Assembly: GCA_045631525.1 (NCBI GenBank)
Contig: JAZQUY010000021.1
Location: forward strand, 1-64,000
Origin: SIG440 sp045631525
Lineage (GTDB): Bacteria; Bacillota; Clostridia; Monoglobales; Monoglobaceae
Reading direction: 5' to 3'
Length of the DNA stretch: 64,000 bases
A model generated the notes under the pieces. The model searched no databases. It was not told where the DNA came from and saw only the letters and a list, made by a program, of their open reading frames with translations. Positions 40,453 to 50,375 of this stretch are shown here, one piece after another. Position numbers and translations under genes: made by a program. The first letter of the stretch is position 1. Each line of letters starts with the position of its first letter.

Positions 40453-40485
40453 AAGCACCTGCCCAAAATTTTTGGGCAGGTGCTT
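40453..40485. terminator. Bidirectional terminator
   Basis: A 15-bp stem (AAGCACCTGCCCAAA/TTTGGGCAGGTGCTT) followed by a T run, between the convergent small gene and pgm. Confidence 0.92.
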
Positions 40486-40490
40486 CTTTT

Positions 40491-42212
40491 TTATTTTGTA
40501 AGGGTTTTAATGTCTTCGCCCAAAAGCTTTGCAATTTTTGAGGTTTCGTCAGGTGTCTTTCCCTGAAGCAGACAATAGAGCTTGATTTTTGGCTCTGTAC
40601 CCGAGGGGCGAACGATAAAGTTGTTTTTGTCCTCAAGCTCAAAATAAAGAACGTTTGATTTTGGAAGGAAAATTTCTTCGGTTTTTCCGCTTTCGGTGTC
40701 GGTGCGGAGAGATGTGCTGTAATCACGGACTGCCAGCACTTTTTTGCCTCCAAGAGTTTTGGGCGGATTTTGGCGGATATTTTCCATTATTTCTTTGATT
40801 TTTGCAATTCCGTCAAGACCCTCCATGGTGATGGATTCTACAAACTCGTGATAGAAGCCATACTTTTCGTAAATTTTCTGGAGCTGGTCATAAAGGCTAA
40901 GCCCCTTTTCTTTGTAATAAACCGCCATTTCGGCAATGAGCATACTTGCTGAAACTGCGTCTTTGTCTCTTGCATATGTTCCGGTAAGCGAGCCATAGCT
41001 TTCTTCAAAACCAAAGAGGTATGTGCCTTTTCCGGTTTCCTCGGCTTCTTTTATTTTTTCGCCTATGAACTTAAAGCCGGTAAGGACATCTTTCATTTCT
41101 GCGCCATAAAAGTCGCAGATGTCTTTTGCAAGGTTTGTGGTAACAATGGTTTTAACCACAAAGCCGTCTTTGGGAAGAGTGCCCTTTTCCTTTTTGCTTG
41201 ATAAGATATATTCGCAAAGGAGAACGCCTGTCTGGTTTCCTGTGAGGGCAACGTATTCTCCTGATTTGTCACGGACTAAAATTCCAACACGGTCGCAGTC
41301 AGGGTCGGTACCAATAATTAAATCGGCATCGTTTTTCTTTGCAAGGTCAATTGCAATGGTGAACGCCTCTTTGTTTTCTGGGTTTGGAGACGCAACCGTT
41401 GGGAAGTCGCCGTCAGGCAGCTCTTGCTCTTTCACCACAAGAACGTTTTCAAAACCAAGTTTCCCAAGTGCCGCGCGTACAAGCTTGTTTCCTGAGCCGT
41501 GAAGTGGGGTATAGACAAATTTCATATCCTTTCCACAGTTTTTCACTATTTCAGGATTCTGACTCTGCGCCAAAACATTGTCAAGGTATGCATTTTCGGT
41601 CTCTTCGCCCAAGAATTCAATCATTCCGGATTTTAGACCATCTTCAAAGTCGATTATTTTTGCCCCGCCAAACATGGGAGTCTTTTCAATCTCGTCAAGA
41701 ACAATGGCAGCAAGCTCGGGAGAAAGCTGTGCTCCGTCACTTCCGTAAACCTTGTAGCCATTGTATTTTGCGGGGTTGTGACTGGCTGTTATTGCAATTC
41801 CTGCAGACGCTCCCTTGAAACGAACCGAGAACGAAAGCTCGGGCACGGGTTTGAGCTCAGGGAAGATATAAGCCTTTATGCCATTGGCAGCAAGGACACG
41901 GGCTGATGTCCTTGCAAATTCTTCTGATTTGTTGCGGCTGTCGTATGCGATACATACGGAAAGGTCTTTTCCGTCAGGGTTTGTTTTTTTCAGCTGATTT
42001 GAAAGCCCTTGTGTTGCACGGGCAACCACGTAGGAATTCATACGGTTTATGCCAAGGCCTATAATTCCGCGAAGACCTGCTGTTCCAAATTCCAGCGATG
42101 CGTGAAAGCGCTCCTTTATCTCCTTGTCGTTATCTTTTATGATTTCAAGCTCGTTCTGTTCAGTCTCGCTGACGTTTTGGAGCCAGAGCTCGTATTCCTT
42201 TATATATGACAT
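40491..42212 (-). CDS. pgcA: Phosphoglucomutase/phosphomannomutase
   Basis: A 573-aa alpha-D-phosphohexomutase that interconverts hexose 1- and 6-phosphates. The phosphoserine loop is ITASHNPAKYNGYK (near 139-152), the Mg loop is IIGTDPDCDRVGI, the sugar-binding loop is GFEESYG, and the phosphate-binding loop is RPSGTEPKIK. The start at 42212 follows AGGAA and gives the normal N-terminus; a longer reading adds a non-conserved tail. It supplies sugar-nucleotide precursors. It has its own promoter divergent from rpiB. Confidence 0.92.
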   Translation of the reverse strand: MSYIKEYELWLQNVSETEQNELEIIKDNDKEIKERFHASLEFGTAGLRGIIGLGINRMNSYVVARATQGLSNQLKKTNPDGKDLSVCIAYDSRNKSEEFARTSARVLAANGIKAYIFPELKPVPELSFSVRFKGASAGIAITASHNPAKYNGYKVYGSDGAQLSPELAAIVLDEIEKTPMFGGAKIIDFEDGLKSGMIEFLGEETENAYLDNVLAQSQNPEIVKNCGKDMKFVYTPLHGSGNKLVRAALGKLGFENVLVVKEQELPDGDFPTVASPNPENKEAFTIAIDLAKKNDADLIIGTDPDCDRVGILVRDKSGEYVALTGNQTGVLLCEYILSSKKEKGTLPKDGFVVKTIVTTNLAKDICDFYGAEMKDVLTGFKFIGEKIKEAEETGKGTYLFGFEESYGSLTGTYARDKDAVSASMLIAEMAVYYKEKGLSLYDQLQKIYEKYGFYHEFVESITMEGLDGIAKIKEIMENIRQNPPKTLGGKKVLAVRDYSTSLRTDTESGKTEEIFLPKSNVLYFELEDKNNFIVRPSGTEPKIKLYCLLQGKTPDETSKIAKLLGEDIKTLTK

Positions 42213-42255
42213 ATAAATTCCTGCCTTTCCTTTTATGTAATGTTTCTTATATAAT

Positions 42256-42284
42256 ATAATAACACATATAATATTTTTTGTCAA
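42256..42284 (-). promoter_or_regulatory. Phosphoglucomutase promoter
   Basis: On the minus strand TTGACA (42279-42284) and TATTAT (42256-42261) are separated by 17 bp. Confidence 0.75.
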
Positions 42285-42296
42285 AAAGATTGATAT

Positions 42297-42325
42297 TTGA
42301 CTTTAAATTTGTTATTATTTATATA
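42297..42325 (+). promoter_or_regulatory. rpiB promoter
   Basis: TTGACT (42297-42302) and TATATA (42320-42325) are separated by 17 bp, back-to-back with the divergent mutase promoter. Confidence 0.7.
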
Positions 42326-42351
42326 ACAGTAAAAACAAAAGGAGAATGAAA

Positions 42352-42786
42352 ATGATTGCAATAGGTTCAGATCACGGCGGTATAAATCTTAAAAACATCA
42401 TAAAGGAATTTCTTGACAAAAAGGGGCTTCAGTATAAGGATTTTGGCACATACACAGCGGATTCCTGCGATTATCCTGATATTGCAAAAGCGGTATGCGG
42501 CTCAGTGGTTTCAGGGGAATGTGAAAAGGGAATCCTTGTTTGCGGAACGGGTATTGGAATGAGTATGGCGGCAAACAAAATAAAGGGCATCCGCGCGGCG
42601 CACGTTACGGATACATACAGCGCAAGGATGACAAAGGAGCACAACGATGCGAACGTAATTTGTCTTGGCGAGAGGATTACCGGCTGTGATTTGGCTCTTG
42701 AAATTGTGAATGCATATCTTGAGGCGTCTTTCCAGGGGGGAAGACACGAAACAAGAGTGAACAAGGTTATGGCATTGGAAAAATAA
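42352..42786 (+). CDS. rpiB: Ribose-5-phosphate isomerase B
   Basis: A 144-aa isomerase of the RpiB/LacAB family linking ribose 5-phosphate and ribulose 5-phosphate. GSDHGG near the N-terminus, DYPDIA, the GILVCGTGIGMSMAANK loop with the catalytic cysteine, and ARMTKEHNDANVICLGERI are all present. The ATG at 42352 is chosen because the one at 42346 lies only one base past GGAG. Role as an allose 6-phosphate or galactose 6-phosphate isomerase is less likely without the matching sugar operon. Confidence 0.93.
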   Translation: MIAIGSDHGGINLKNIIKEFLDKKGLQYKDFGTYTADSCDYPDIAKAVCGSVVSGECEKGILVCGTGIGMSMAANKIKGIRAAHVTDTYSARMTKEHNDANVICLGERITGCDLALEIVNAYLEASFQGGRHETRVNKVMALEK

Positions 42787-42809
42787 ACTTATTGAAAGAG
42801 GAATTTTTT

Positions 42810-43862
42810 ATGAAAGAGGTCCGCAAGGTAAAAATCGGGAACGTGACAATCGGCGGCGGTGAAAAAATTGCCGTCCAGTCAATGACCAATAAATATACGG
42901 CTGATGCCCGTGCCACAATAGCTCAGATAAAGGAGCTTGAGGCGGCAGGCTGTGATATTGTGCGCGTGGGCATTCCTGATGAGATGAGCGCAAAAGCCAT
43001 TTTTGACATAAAATCGAATATAGATATACCTCTTGTTGCGGACATTCATTTTGACTGGCGACTGGCGCTTATTTGCATGGAGCGGGGGGCTGACAAAATC
43101 CGCATAAACCCCGGAAACATCGGAGGCGAGGACAGAGCAAAGGCTGTTGCCGATGAGGCAAGGCGGCGGAATATTCCCATTCGCATAGGCGTAAACGGAG
43201 GCTCGCTGGAAAAAGAAATCCTTGCAAAATATGGTGCACCCACGGCGGAGGCAATGGTAGAAAGCGCCGAGGGACACGTAAAGATATTAGAGAAGTACGG
43301 ATTTTTTGACACTGTTATCTCAATGAAGTCCTCAAATGTAAAAAGGACCATTGATGCTTATCGCTTAGCTCGTGAGAGGTTTGATTATCCTTTGCACGTG
43401 GGCGTTACGGAAGCCGGAACATATAAGGGTGGTGTGGTGAAGTCTTCAATTGGTATCGGCGCACTTCTGGCTGATGGAATTGGCGAAACCATCAGGGTTT
43501 CGCTTACTGACGACCCTTGTTTTGAGGTTGAAACGGCAAGAATAATCCTGAAATCTCTGGACCTCTTAAAAGGCGGTGTGGAGGTTGTTTCCTGCCCAAC
43601 TTGTGGAAGATGTAAAATTGACCTTATTTCAATCGCAAAGGAGGTAACAGCTCGACTTGAAAATTGTGACAAGAACTTGAAAGTGGCTGTTATGGGTTGC
43701 GTTGTGAACGGACCGGGTGAGGCAAAGGATGCGGACATCGGCATTGCTGGAGGAGACGGCTGTGCGGTGCTTTTCAAAAAGGGCGAAATTGTGGGGAAAA
43801 TTCCTGAGGATAAAATCGTCCAGACTCTTTTTGACGAAATTGAAAAAATGGAAGGGAATTGA
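42810..43862 (+). CDS. ispG: 4-hydroxy-3-methylbut-2-enyl diphosphate synthase
   Basis: A 350-aa [4Fe-4S] enzyme of the non-mevalonate isoprenoid pathway (GcpE). The TIM-barrel start VQSMTNKYTADARATIAQI and PLVADIHFDWRLAL are conserved, and cluster cysteines occur in VSCPTCGRCKIDL and GCVVNGPGEAKDADIGIAGG. The ATG at 42810 follows AGAGGA; a TTG at 42792 is rejected. It overlaps polC by 4 bp. The order ispG-polC is common in Firmicutes, but dxr and rseP are not upstream here. Confidence 0.95.
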   Translation: MKEVRKVKIGNVTIGGGEKIAVQSMTNKYTADARATIAQIKELEAAGCDIVRVGIPDEMSAKAIFDIKSNIDIPLVADIHFDWRLALICMERGADKIRINPGNIGGEDRAKAVADEARRRNIPIRIGVNGGSLEKEILAKYGAPTAEAMVESAEGHVKILEKYGFFDTVISMKSSNVKRTIDAYRLARERFDYPLHVGVTEAGTYKGGVVKSSIGIGALLADGIGETIRVSLTDDPCFEVETARIILKSLDLLKGGVEVVSCPTCGRCKIDLISIAKEVTARLENCDKNLKVAVMGCVVNGPGEAKDADIGIAGGDGCAVLFKKGEIVGKIPEDKIVQTLFDEIEKMEGN

Positions 43863-46800
43863 TTTGGTTGTCAAAAATACTTGAGGTCTTTGACAAGGTG
43901 ACGGTGCTTGAGCCTTTTGCAAAAATCCTTGACAAAACCGAAATAATTGACTTTGTGGTTGATGTTGGCAAAAAGTCTGCCAGTGTCACACTTCAGTGCG
44001 ACTTTCTTATTTCAAAGCCGGAGCTCTTTGACTTTGCCGAGCAGGTGAAGACGGTATATTCTCTTGAAGACGTTGAAATAAAAGTCAGATATAAAGAAAT
44101 AGAATTTTCAAAGGAGTACTACAAAGGACTTCTTTTTTCGCTGTTTAAAAAATGCAATATATGTAAAGCCTTTCTTATATCAAGCACAGCCACCCTCCAG
44201 GATGATATCTTGAAAATAGAAAACGTGAAAAGCGGCAAGGAGATACTCAAAGAAAGTAAATGCGAAAAAATTATTGAAGAAATTATAAGCTTTGAGCTTG
44301 GCAGAAAAATAACCGTACAGATGGATGCAAAAGCCATTGATATGGATGCATACAGTGCCGAAAAGTCTGAACGCCTTGAAAAAATAAGCAAGAAGTTTCA
44401 GGATATGGCGCCTGTTAAAAAGGAAGAAGCCCCCAAGGATGAAAAGGGCGCGGAGCTTACAATCGGTACGATTTTTGGAAAACCTATTGAAGAGGATATT
44501 TCTGAGATGGTTTCGCTTCGCGCGGGCATGGGTATCTGCGCGGTTTTGGGCGAAATCATTGATGTTGAAATAAGAGAAATACAAAAAGATGGAAAGCTTG
44601 CATTCATTGCGGTGAACTTTGACGTTGGGGACGACAGCTGGGGTATAAGCTGTGAGCTTTTTGGAAAGGCTGACAAGATACAGCCTGTTATTCCGGCAAT
44701 TAAAACAGGAAATATCCTTAAAGTCAGGGGTGATTATAACTTTGACGAGCGTGCCCGCTGTGAAAAAATGAAAGTGCTTTCCATTGAACTCTTAAATAAG
44801 CCAAAGATGAGGCAGGATTTTGCGGAAGAAAAGAGGGTGGAGCTTCATCTTCACACAAAAATGAGTATGAAAGATGCAGTCACTGCTCCAAGTGATTTGA
44901 TAAACCGTGCGGCCTCTTGGGGACATCGTGCCATTGCAATAACAGACCACGGCGTAGCGCAGGCTTTCCCTGAGGCTATGGGCACTTTGTCAAAAATAAG
45001 AAAAAATGGTCAGGATTTCAAAATAATTTATGGAACCGAGGGGTATTATGTAAACGATTTGCCCATTGGAGTGGATACCGTCCCCGAAAGCATAAAGGAT
45101 AAAATCTACATAGTTTTTGACATAGAAACAACGGGATTAAAGGCGGAAAGCGAAACCATAACCGAAATCGGTGCTGTGAAAATTATGGACGGTGAGGTGG
45201 TAAACACCTTTTCAAAGCTGATAAACCCAGGGCGTGAAATCTCGCCACAGATAACTGAGCTTACCGGCATCACAAATGAAATGGTAAAGGATGCCCCCAC
45301 CATTGATGAGGTGCTTCCTGAGTTCCTTGACTTTTGCGGTATGCGGAACAATGTGAAAAACACCATTGTTGCACATAATGCAAAGTTTGATGTGGGCTTT
45401 ATAAAGGCTGAAGTCCAAAGATATAATGAGAAAAACGAAGATGGCAAGCTTTCTTTTGATGATTACCCTGTGATTGATACGGTAGCAATGTCAAAGGAGT
45501 TGTTTCCCAATGAAAAAACCCACAAGCTTGATGCTGTATGTGAGCGGTTGGGTGTGTCCCTTGAAAACCATCACCGTGCCCTTGACGATGCAACCGCAAC
45601 GGCACAGGCTTTCATAAAGCTTCATGGCATAAAAGAACGCCGGAAAATGAACATTGATGAAAATTGGACGGTGGATTCTAACCCTGAACTGCTAAAAAAA
45701 CCATATAATCATATTGTATTGCTTGCGAAAAATGAAGTGGGACTTAAAAATCTCTACACACTTATTTCAAAATCAAATCTTGACTATTTTTACAAAAGAC
45801 CAAGGATACCAAAGAGTGTGCTTTCGAGATTTCGTGAGGGGCTAATTATAGGAAGTGCTTGCGAGGCAGGCGAGCTTTATACCGCTATCCGTGAAAATAG
45901 ACCGGATGAAGAAATTGAGAAGATAGCGGCTTTTTATGACTATCTTGAAATTCAACCCCTTGGGAATAATGACTTTTTGGTGAGAAAAGGTGAAATTGAA
46001 AGCCGTGAGGCGCTGAAGGAACTGAACAAAAAGGTTGTGGCTTTGGGCGAAAAACTTGGGAAAATGGTGGTTGCCACCTGCGACGTACACTTTATGGACC
46101 CGAAGGACGAGCTTTACAGACGTGTTCTTCAAGGAGCGCAAGGCTATGACGACGCTGATATGCAGGCGCCTCTTTATTTCAGAACAACCGATGAAATGCT
46201 TGAGGAGTTTTCTTACCTTGGCGAAGAAAAGGCGTATGAGGTTGTGGTGAAAAATACCAATCTTATTGCGGATATGATTGAGGACATCGTTCCCCTGAAA
46301 GGTGGCACGTATAACCCGTCAATCGAAAACTGTGAGCAGGACCTTGAGGATATGTGCAAAAGGCGCGCCCACGAGATTTATGGCGAAGAGCTTCCTGAAA
46401 TAGTTAAAGCCCGAATGGATAAAGAGCTTGGCTGTATTTTGGGATACGGCTTTGCTGTGATGTATATGATTGCTCACAAGTTGGTAAAAAAATCCAACGA
46501 GGCAGGATACCTGGTTGGTTCCCGTGGTTCTGTTGGTTCAAGTTTTGCGGCGTATCTTGCGGGGATTACTGAGGTTAATGCACTGGCTCCTCATTATATT
46601 TGTCCAAACTGCAAAACGTCAGAGTTTTTCACCAAAGGAGAATATAATATAGGAATAGATATGCCCGAAAAAAATTGTCCCAAGTGCGGAAAGACTATGC
46701 ACAAGGACGGCTTCAATATTCCTTTTGAAACATTTTTGGGCTTTAAAGGGGACAAGGTGCCGGATATAGACCTCAACTTTTCGGGCGAGTATCAGGCAAC

Positions 46801-48205
46801 CGCCCACAAATATGTAGGCGAGTTATTTGGTGATGCCTTTGTGTTCAAGGCAGGGACTATCGGTACCATTGCGGATAAGATGGCGATTGGCTTTTATGGA
46901 AGAAAGTATTATGAAAACAAGGGAATAAAGCCAACTCAGGCAGAGCTTAAAAGAGTCTCAAAAGGACTTATTGATATAAAAAGCACCACCGGTCAGCATC
47001 CGGGAGGAATTATCGTTTGTCCCAAGACCATGGATATCCATGAATTTTGCCCGGTACAGCATCCGGCGGAGAAAAAGGATTCGGGAATAATCACAACTCA
47101 CTTTGACTTCCATTCCATCCATGATAATCTTTTGAAGCTTGATATCTTGGGTCACGATGACCCATCTACCATCAGGATGCTTGAAACCCTTACGGGACTT
47201 GATGCAACAAAGATTCCTCTTGATGACCCCGAAACAATGAGCATTTTTTCAAGTACCGATGCAATCGGCGTTAGCCCTGAGCAGATACACTCAAAGGTTG
47301 GAACTTTCGGCATCCCGGAATTTGGAACATCCTTCACCCGGCAGATGCTTCTTGATACGCTTCCTACCACCTTTTATGAGCTTGTGCTGATAGCAGGACT
47401 TTCCCACGGAACAGATGTGTGGCTGGGGAATGCTCAGGAGCTTATCAAGGCAGGAACCGCCACGCTTTCAGAGGTTATTGGTGTGCGTGATGACATTATG
47501 ACATATCTGATGAACAAAGGTGTTGAGCCGGGACTTGCTTTCAAAATAATGGAGTTTGTCCGCAAGGGTCGTGCCGCAAAAGAGGGCATGCCCGAGGAAT
47601 ATGAAAAACCAATGCGTGAGAATAATGTTCCTGACTGGTACATTGATTCCTGTAAAAAAATCAAGTATATGTTCCCAAAAGCCCATGCGGCGGCGTATGT
47701 AATGATGGCTTTTCGCGTGGCATATTTCAAGGTGCATCATCCGCTTGAATTTTATATCGCATATTTCACCGTTCGCGCCGACCTTTTTGATGCAAAGATT
47801 ATGGCACAGGGCGATGAGGTGCTATGCGCGGAAATGAAGAATCTTGAAATGCGGCAAAACGAATGGTCGGCAACAGAAAAGTCGGTTTATACCATTTGTG
47901 AAATTGTCCACGAGATGTACCAGAGGGGCTTTGAGTTTTTACCCGTTGACCTTTACCAGTCGGATGCTTTCAAATTCCAGAGGGTTGACGGAAAGATAAG
48001 ACTTCCCATCAATGCCTTTCAGGGTGTTGGTGATGCGGCGGCACAGAATATTGTGGATGCAAGGGAAAATGGCGAGTTTGTTTCAATTGAGGATTTGAAA
48101 CAGCGGGCGCATCTCACCAAAACTGTTATAGAAACCCTATCTGAAAACGGATGCCTTGCGGGGCTTTCCGAAACCAGCCAGATTTCGCTTTTTGATGAAT
48201 TATAA
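43859..48205 (+). CDS. polC: DNA polymerase III, PolC type
   Basis: A 1448-aa replicative polymerase of Gram-positive type. Domains in order: N-terminal and OB region (about 1-320), PHP (ELHLHTKMSMKDAVTAPSDL, near 326) split by a DEDD 3'-5' exonuclease (FDIETTGLKAESETITEIGAV, near 417-590), polymerase core with a zinc site (CPNCKTS..CPKCGKTM, near 914-940), and the catalytic VPDIDLNFSGEYQ region. The TTG at 43859 overlaps the ispG stop; another TTG at 43868 has a more usual distance from GGAAGGG, so the first three residues are uncertain. Confidence 0.95.
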   Translation: MIWLSKILEVFDKVTVLEPFAKILDKTEIIDFVVDVGKKSASVTLQCDFLISKPELFDFAEQVKTVYSLEDVEIKVRYKEIEFSKEYYKGLLFSLFKKCNICKAFLISSTATLQDDILKIENVKSGKEILKESKCEKIIEEIISFELGRKITVQMDAKAIDMDAYSAEKSERLEKISKKFQDMAPVKKEEAPKDEKGAELTIGTIFGKPIEEDISEMVSLRAGMGICAVLGEIIDVEIREIQKDGKLAFIAVNFDVGDDSWGISCELFGKADKIQPVIPAIKTGNILKVRGDYNFDERARCEKMKVLSIELLNKPKMRQDFAEEKRVELHLHTKMSMKDAVTAPSDLINRAASWGHRAIAITDHGVAQAFPEAMGTLSKIRKNGQDFKIIYGTEGYYVNDLPIGVDTVPESIKDKIYIVFDIETTGLKAESETITEIGAVKIMDGEVVNTFSKLINPGREISPQITELTGITNEMVKDAPTIDEVLPEFLDFCGMRNNVKNTIVAHNAKFDVGFIKAEVQRYNEKNEDGKLSFDDYPVIDTVAMSKELFPNEKTHKLDAVCERLGVSLENHHRALDDATATAQAFIKLHGIKERRKMNIDENWTVDSNPELLKKPYNHIVLLAKNEVGLKNLYTLISKSNLDYFYKRPRIPKSVLSRFREGLIIGSACEAGELYTAIRENRPDEEIEKIAAFYDYLEIQPLGNNDFLVRKGEIESREALKELNKKVVALGEKLGKMVVATCDVHFMDPKDELYRRVLQGAQGYDDADMQAPLYFRTTDEMLEEFSYLGEEKAYEVVVKNTNLIADMIEDIVPLKGGTYNPSIENCEQDLEDMCKRRAHEIYGEELPEIVKARMDKELGCILGYGFAVMYMIAHKLVKKSNEAGYLVGSRGSVGSSFAAYLAGITEVNALAPHYICPNCKTSEFFTKGEYNIGIDMPEKNCPKCGKTMHKDGFNIPFETFLGFKGDKVPDIDLNFSGEYQATAHKYVGELFGDAFVFKAGTIGTIADKMAIGFYGRKYYENKGIKPTQAELKRVSKGLIDIKSTTGQHPGGIIVCPKTMDIHEFCPVQHPAEKKDSGIITTHFDFHSIHDNLLKLDILGHDDPSTIRMLETLTGLDATKIPLDDPETMSIFSSTDAIGVSPEQIHSKVGTFGIPEFGTSFTRQMLLDTLPTTFYELVLIAGLSHGTDVWLGNAQELIKAGTATLSEVIGVRDDIMTYLMNKGVEPGLAFKIMEFVRKGRAAKEGMPEEYEKPMRENNVPDWYIDSCKKIKYMFPKAHAAAYVMMAFRVAYFKVHHPLEFYIAYFTVRADLFDAKIMAQGDEVLCAEMKNLEMRQNEWSATEKSVYTICEIVHEMYQRGFEFLPVDLYQSDAFKFQRVDGKIRLPINAFQGVGDAAAQNIVDARENGEFVSIEDLKQRAHLTKTVIETLSENGCLAGLSETSQISLFDEL

Positions 48206-48218
48206 AGGAGAGAAAAAT

Positions 48219-50372
48219 ATGACAATAGCACAGCGGCTTGCAAGCGAGCTAAATCTTAAACAACGGCAGGTGGATAACACCATAGCACTGCTTGATGAGG
48301 GAAACACCATTCCGTTCATCTCACGTTATCGAAAAGAGGCGACGGGTGAGCTTAATGACGAGGTGCTTCGTACGTTTTTTGACAGACTCACATATCTTCG
48401 GAACCTTGAAGAACGGAAAGAGGACATAAAGCGTATTATCGGCGAGCAGGGAAATCTCACTGATGAGCTTTCTTTGGAAATAGACAAAGCAGAAAAGCTT
48501 TCAGAGCTTGAAGATATTTATAGACCATATAGACCCAAACGTCGCACCCGAGCAACGGTTGCAAAGGAAAAGGGCCTCGAGCCTCTCGCTATGGAAATTT
48601 ATCTTCAAAGCACCAAGGCGGAAAGCATTGAAGAACTTGCTGCTCCTTTTGTGGATGCAGAAAAGGACGTTGAAAACACGGATGACGCAATAAGCGGTGC
48701 TATGGACATTATTGCAGAAATCATCTCTGACAATGCCGAACACAGAAAAGAAATCCGCAAAATGTTTGAGGATAAGGGGCTTCTCTGCTCAAAAGCGGCG
48801 ACGGAAGAAGACTCGGTTTACAGAAATTACTATGATTTTTCAGAGCCGGTGAAAAAGGCGGTTTCTCACCGCGTGCTTGCCATTGACCGTGGCGAAAACG
48901 AGAAGATGCTCACCGTTTCGATTTTTTGTGAGGAAGAAAAGGTTCTTGCATATTTAAAGGATGCCGAAATAACAAATTCAAAATCCATAACGGCAGAAAT
49001 TGTGGCAGCGGCGTGCGAGGATGCATATAAAAGACTTATCCAGCCCAGCATTGAACGTGAAATAAGAAGCGAGCTTACCGACAACGCTCAGGAGCAGGCG
49101 ATGCAGGTTTTCAAAGTGAACCTCAAAAATCTTCTTATGCAGTCCCCCATTCGTGGCCAGGTTGTCTTGGGGCTTGACCCCGGCTATCGTACCGGCTGTA
49201 AAGTGGGTGTCGTTGATGAAACGGGAAAAGTGCTGGATACCGGCGTTATCTATATCACTCATTCAGAGGCGCAGAAAGAGGCGGCAAAGGTATTCATAAA
49301 AGGACTTATCAAAAAGCACAACATTACCCTTATATCAATAGGTAACGGCACGGCATCAAAGGAAACTGAGATTTTTGCGTCGGGGCTTATAAAGGAAATC
49401 CCCGAATGCAACACAAAATATATAATAACAAACGAGGCGGGGGCATCTGTTTATTCGGCGTCAAAGCTTGCCACAGAAGAATTTCCTGACTTTGACGTAA
49501 CACAGCGAAGTGCGATTTCAATCGCAAGACGTGTTCAGGACCCTCTTGCAGAACTGGTAAAAATCGAGCCAAAAGCAATCGGTGTTGGCCAGTATCAGCA
49601 CGATATGAATCAGAAACGTCTTGGCGAAGTCCTTGGCGGTGTGGTAGAAGACTGTGTAAACAGTGTAGGCGTTGACCTTAACACGGCATCTGCGGCGCTC
49701 CTTGGTTACGTCTCAGGAATAAATATGACAATTGCTAACAATATTGTAAAATACAGGGAAGAAGAGGGCAGGTTTACAAGCCGAGCACAGCTTAAAAAGG
49801 TTGGAAAGCTCGGACCCAAGGCTTTTGAACAGTGCGCAGGCTTTCTGAGAATTGTAGATGGCAAAAATGTTCTTGACAACACATCTGTTCACCCTGAAAG
49901 CTATGATGCGGCGAAAAGTTTGCTTGAGCATCTTGGATACACTCTTTTGGATGTAGAAAACGGCAAGATTGGTGACATAAAGGACAGAATGAAAGACAGC
50001 AACCTTAAGGATTTGGCTGAGACTTTGGGTGTAGGCGTTCCTACTCTTCGTGACATTGTGGATGAAATAATAAAGCCAGGTCGTGACCCTCGTGACTCGG
50101 TGGAACAGCCCTTTCTTCGGGAGGATGTTATGAGTATGGAGGACTTAAAGCCTGATATGATTCTCACGGGAACAGTGCGGAATGTAATTGATTTTGGTGC
50201 TTTTGTGGACATTGGTGTTCATCAGGACGGTCTTGTCCACGTTTCTCAGCTCAGTGACAAGTTTGTGAAGCATCCCATGGATGTGGTTTCTGTGGGGGAC
50301 ATTGTAAAGGTAAAGGTCCTGGAAGTTGATGCTGCCAAAAAGAGAATTTCGCTTACAATGAAAGGACTTTAA
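48219..50372 (+). CDS. tex: Tex-family RNA-binding transcriptional accessory protein
   Basis: A 717-aa protein: N-terminal Tex domain (QRLASELNLKQRQVDNTIALLDEGNTIPFISRYRKEATG), YqgF/RNase H-like fold (VLGLDPGYRTGCKVGVVD), HhH repeats (VNTASAALLGYVSGI), and an S1 RNA-binding domain at about 640-715 (GTVRNVIDFGAFVDIGVHQDGLVHVSQL). Tex homologues associate with RNA polymerase and RNA; the exact role is unclear. The start follows AAGGAG. It lies 13 bp past polC and ahead of a MATE transporter, probably on one transcript. Confidence 0.95.
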   Translation: MTIAQRLASELNLKQRQVDNTIALLDEGNTIPFISRYRKEATGELNDEVLRTFFDRLTYLRNLEERKEDIKRIIGEQGNLTDELSLEIDKAEKLSELEDIYRPYRPKRRTRATVAKEKGLEPLAMEIYLQSTKAESIEELAAPFVDAEKDVENTDDAISGAMDIIAEIISDNAEHRKEIRKMFEDKGLLCSKAATEEDSVYRNYYDFSEPVKKAVSHRVLAIDRGENEKMLTVSIFCEEEKVLAYLKDAEITNSKSITAEIVAAACEDAYKRLIQPSIEREIRSELTDNAQEQAMQVFKVNLKNLLMQSPIRGQVVLGLDPGYRTGCKVGVVDETGKVLDTGVIYITHSEAQKEAAKVFIKGLIKKHNITLISIGNGTASKETEIFASGLIKEIPECNTKYIITNEAGASVYSASKLATEEFPDFDVTQRSAISIARRVQDPLAELVKIEPKAIGVGQYQHDMNQKRLGEVLGGVVEDCVNSVGVDLNTASAALLGYVSGINMTIANNIVKYREEEGRFTSRAQLKKVGKLGPKAFEQCAGFLRIVDGKNVLDNTSVHPESYDAAKSLLEHLGYTLLDVENGKIGDIKDRMKDSNLKDLAETLGVGVPTLRDIVDEIIKPGRDPRDSVEQPFLREDVMSMEDLKPDMILTGTVRNVIDFGAFVDIGVHQDGLVHVSQLSDKFVKHPMDVVSVGDIVKVKVLEVDAAKKRISLTMKGL

Positions 50373-50375
50373 AAG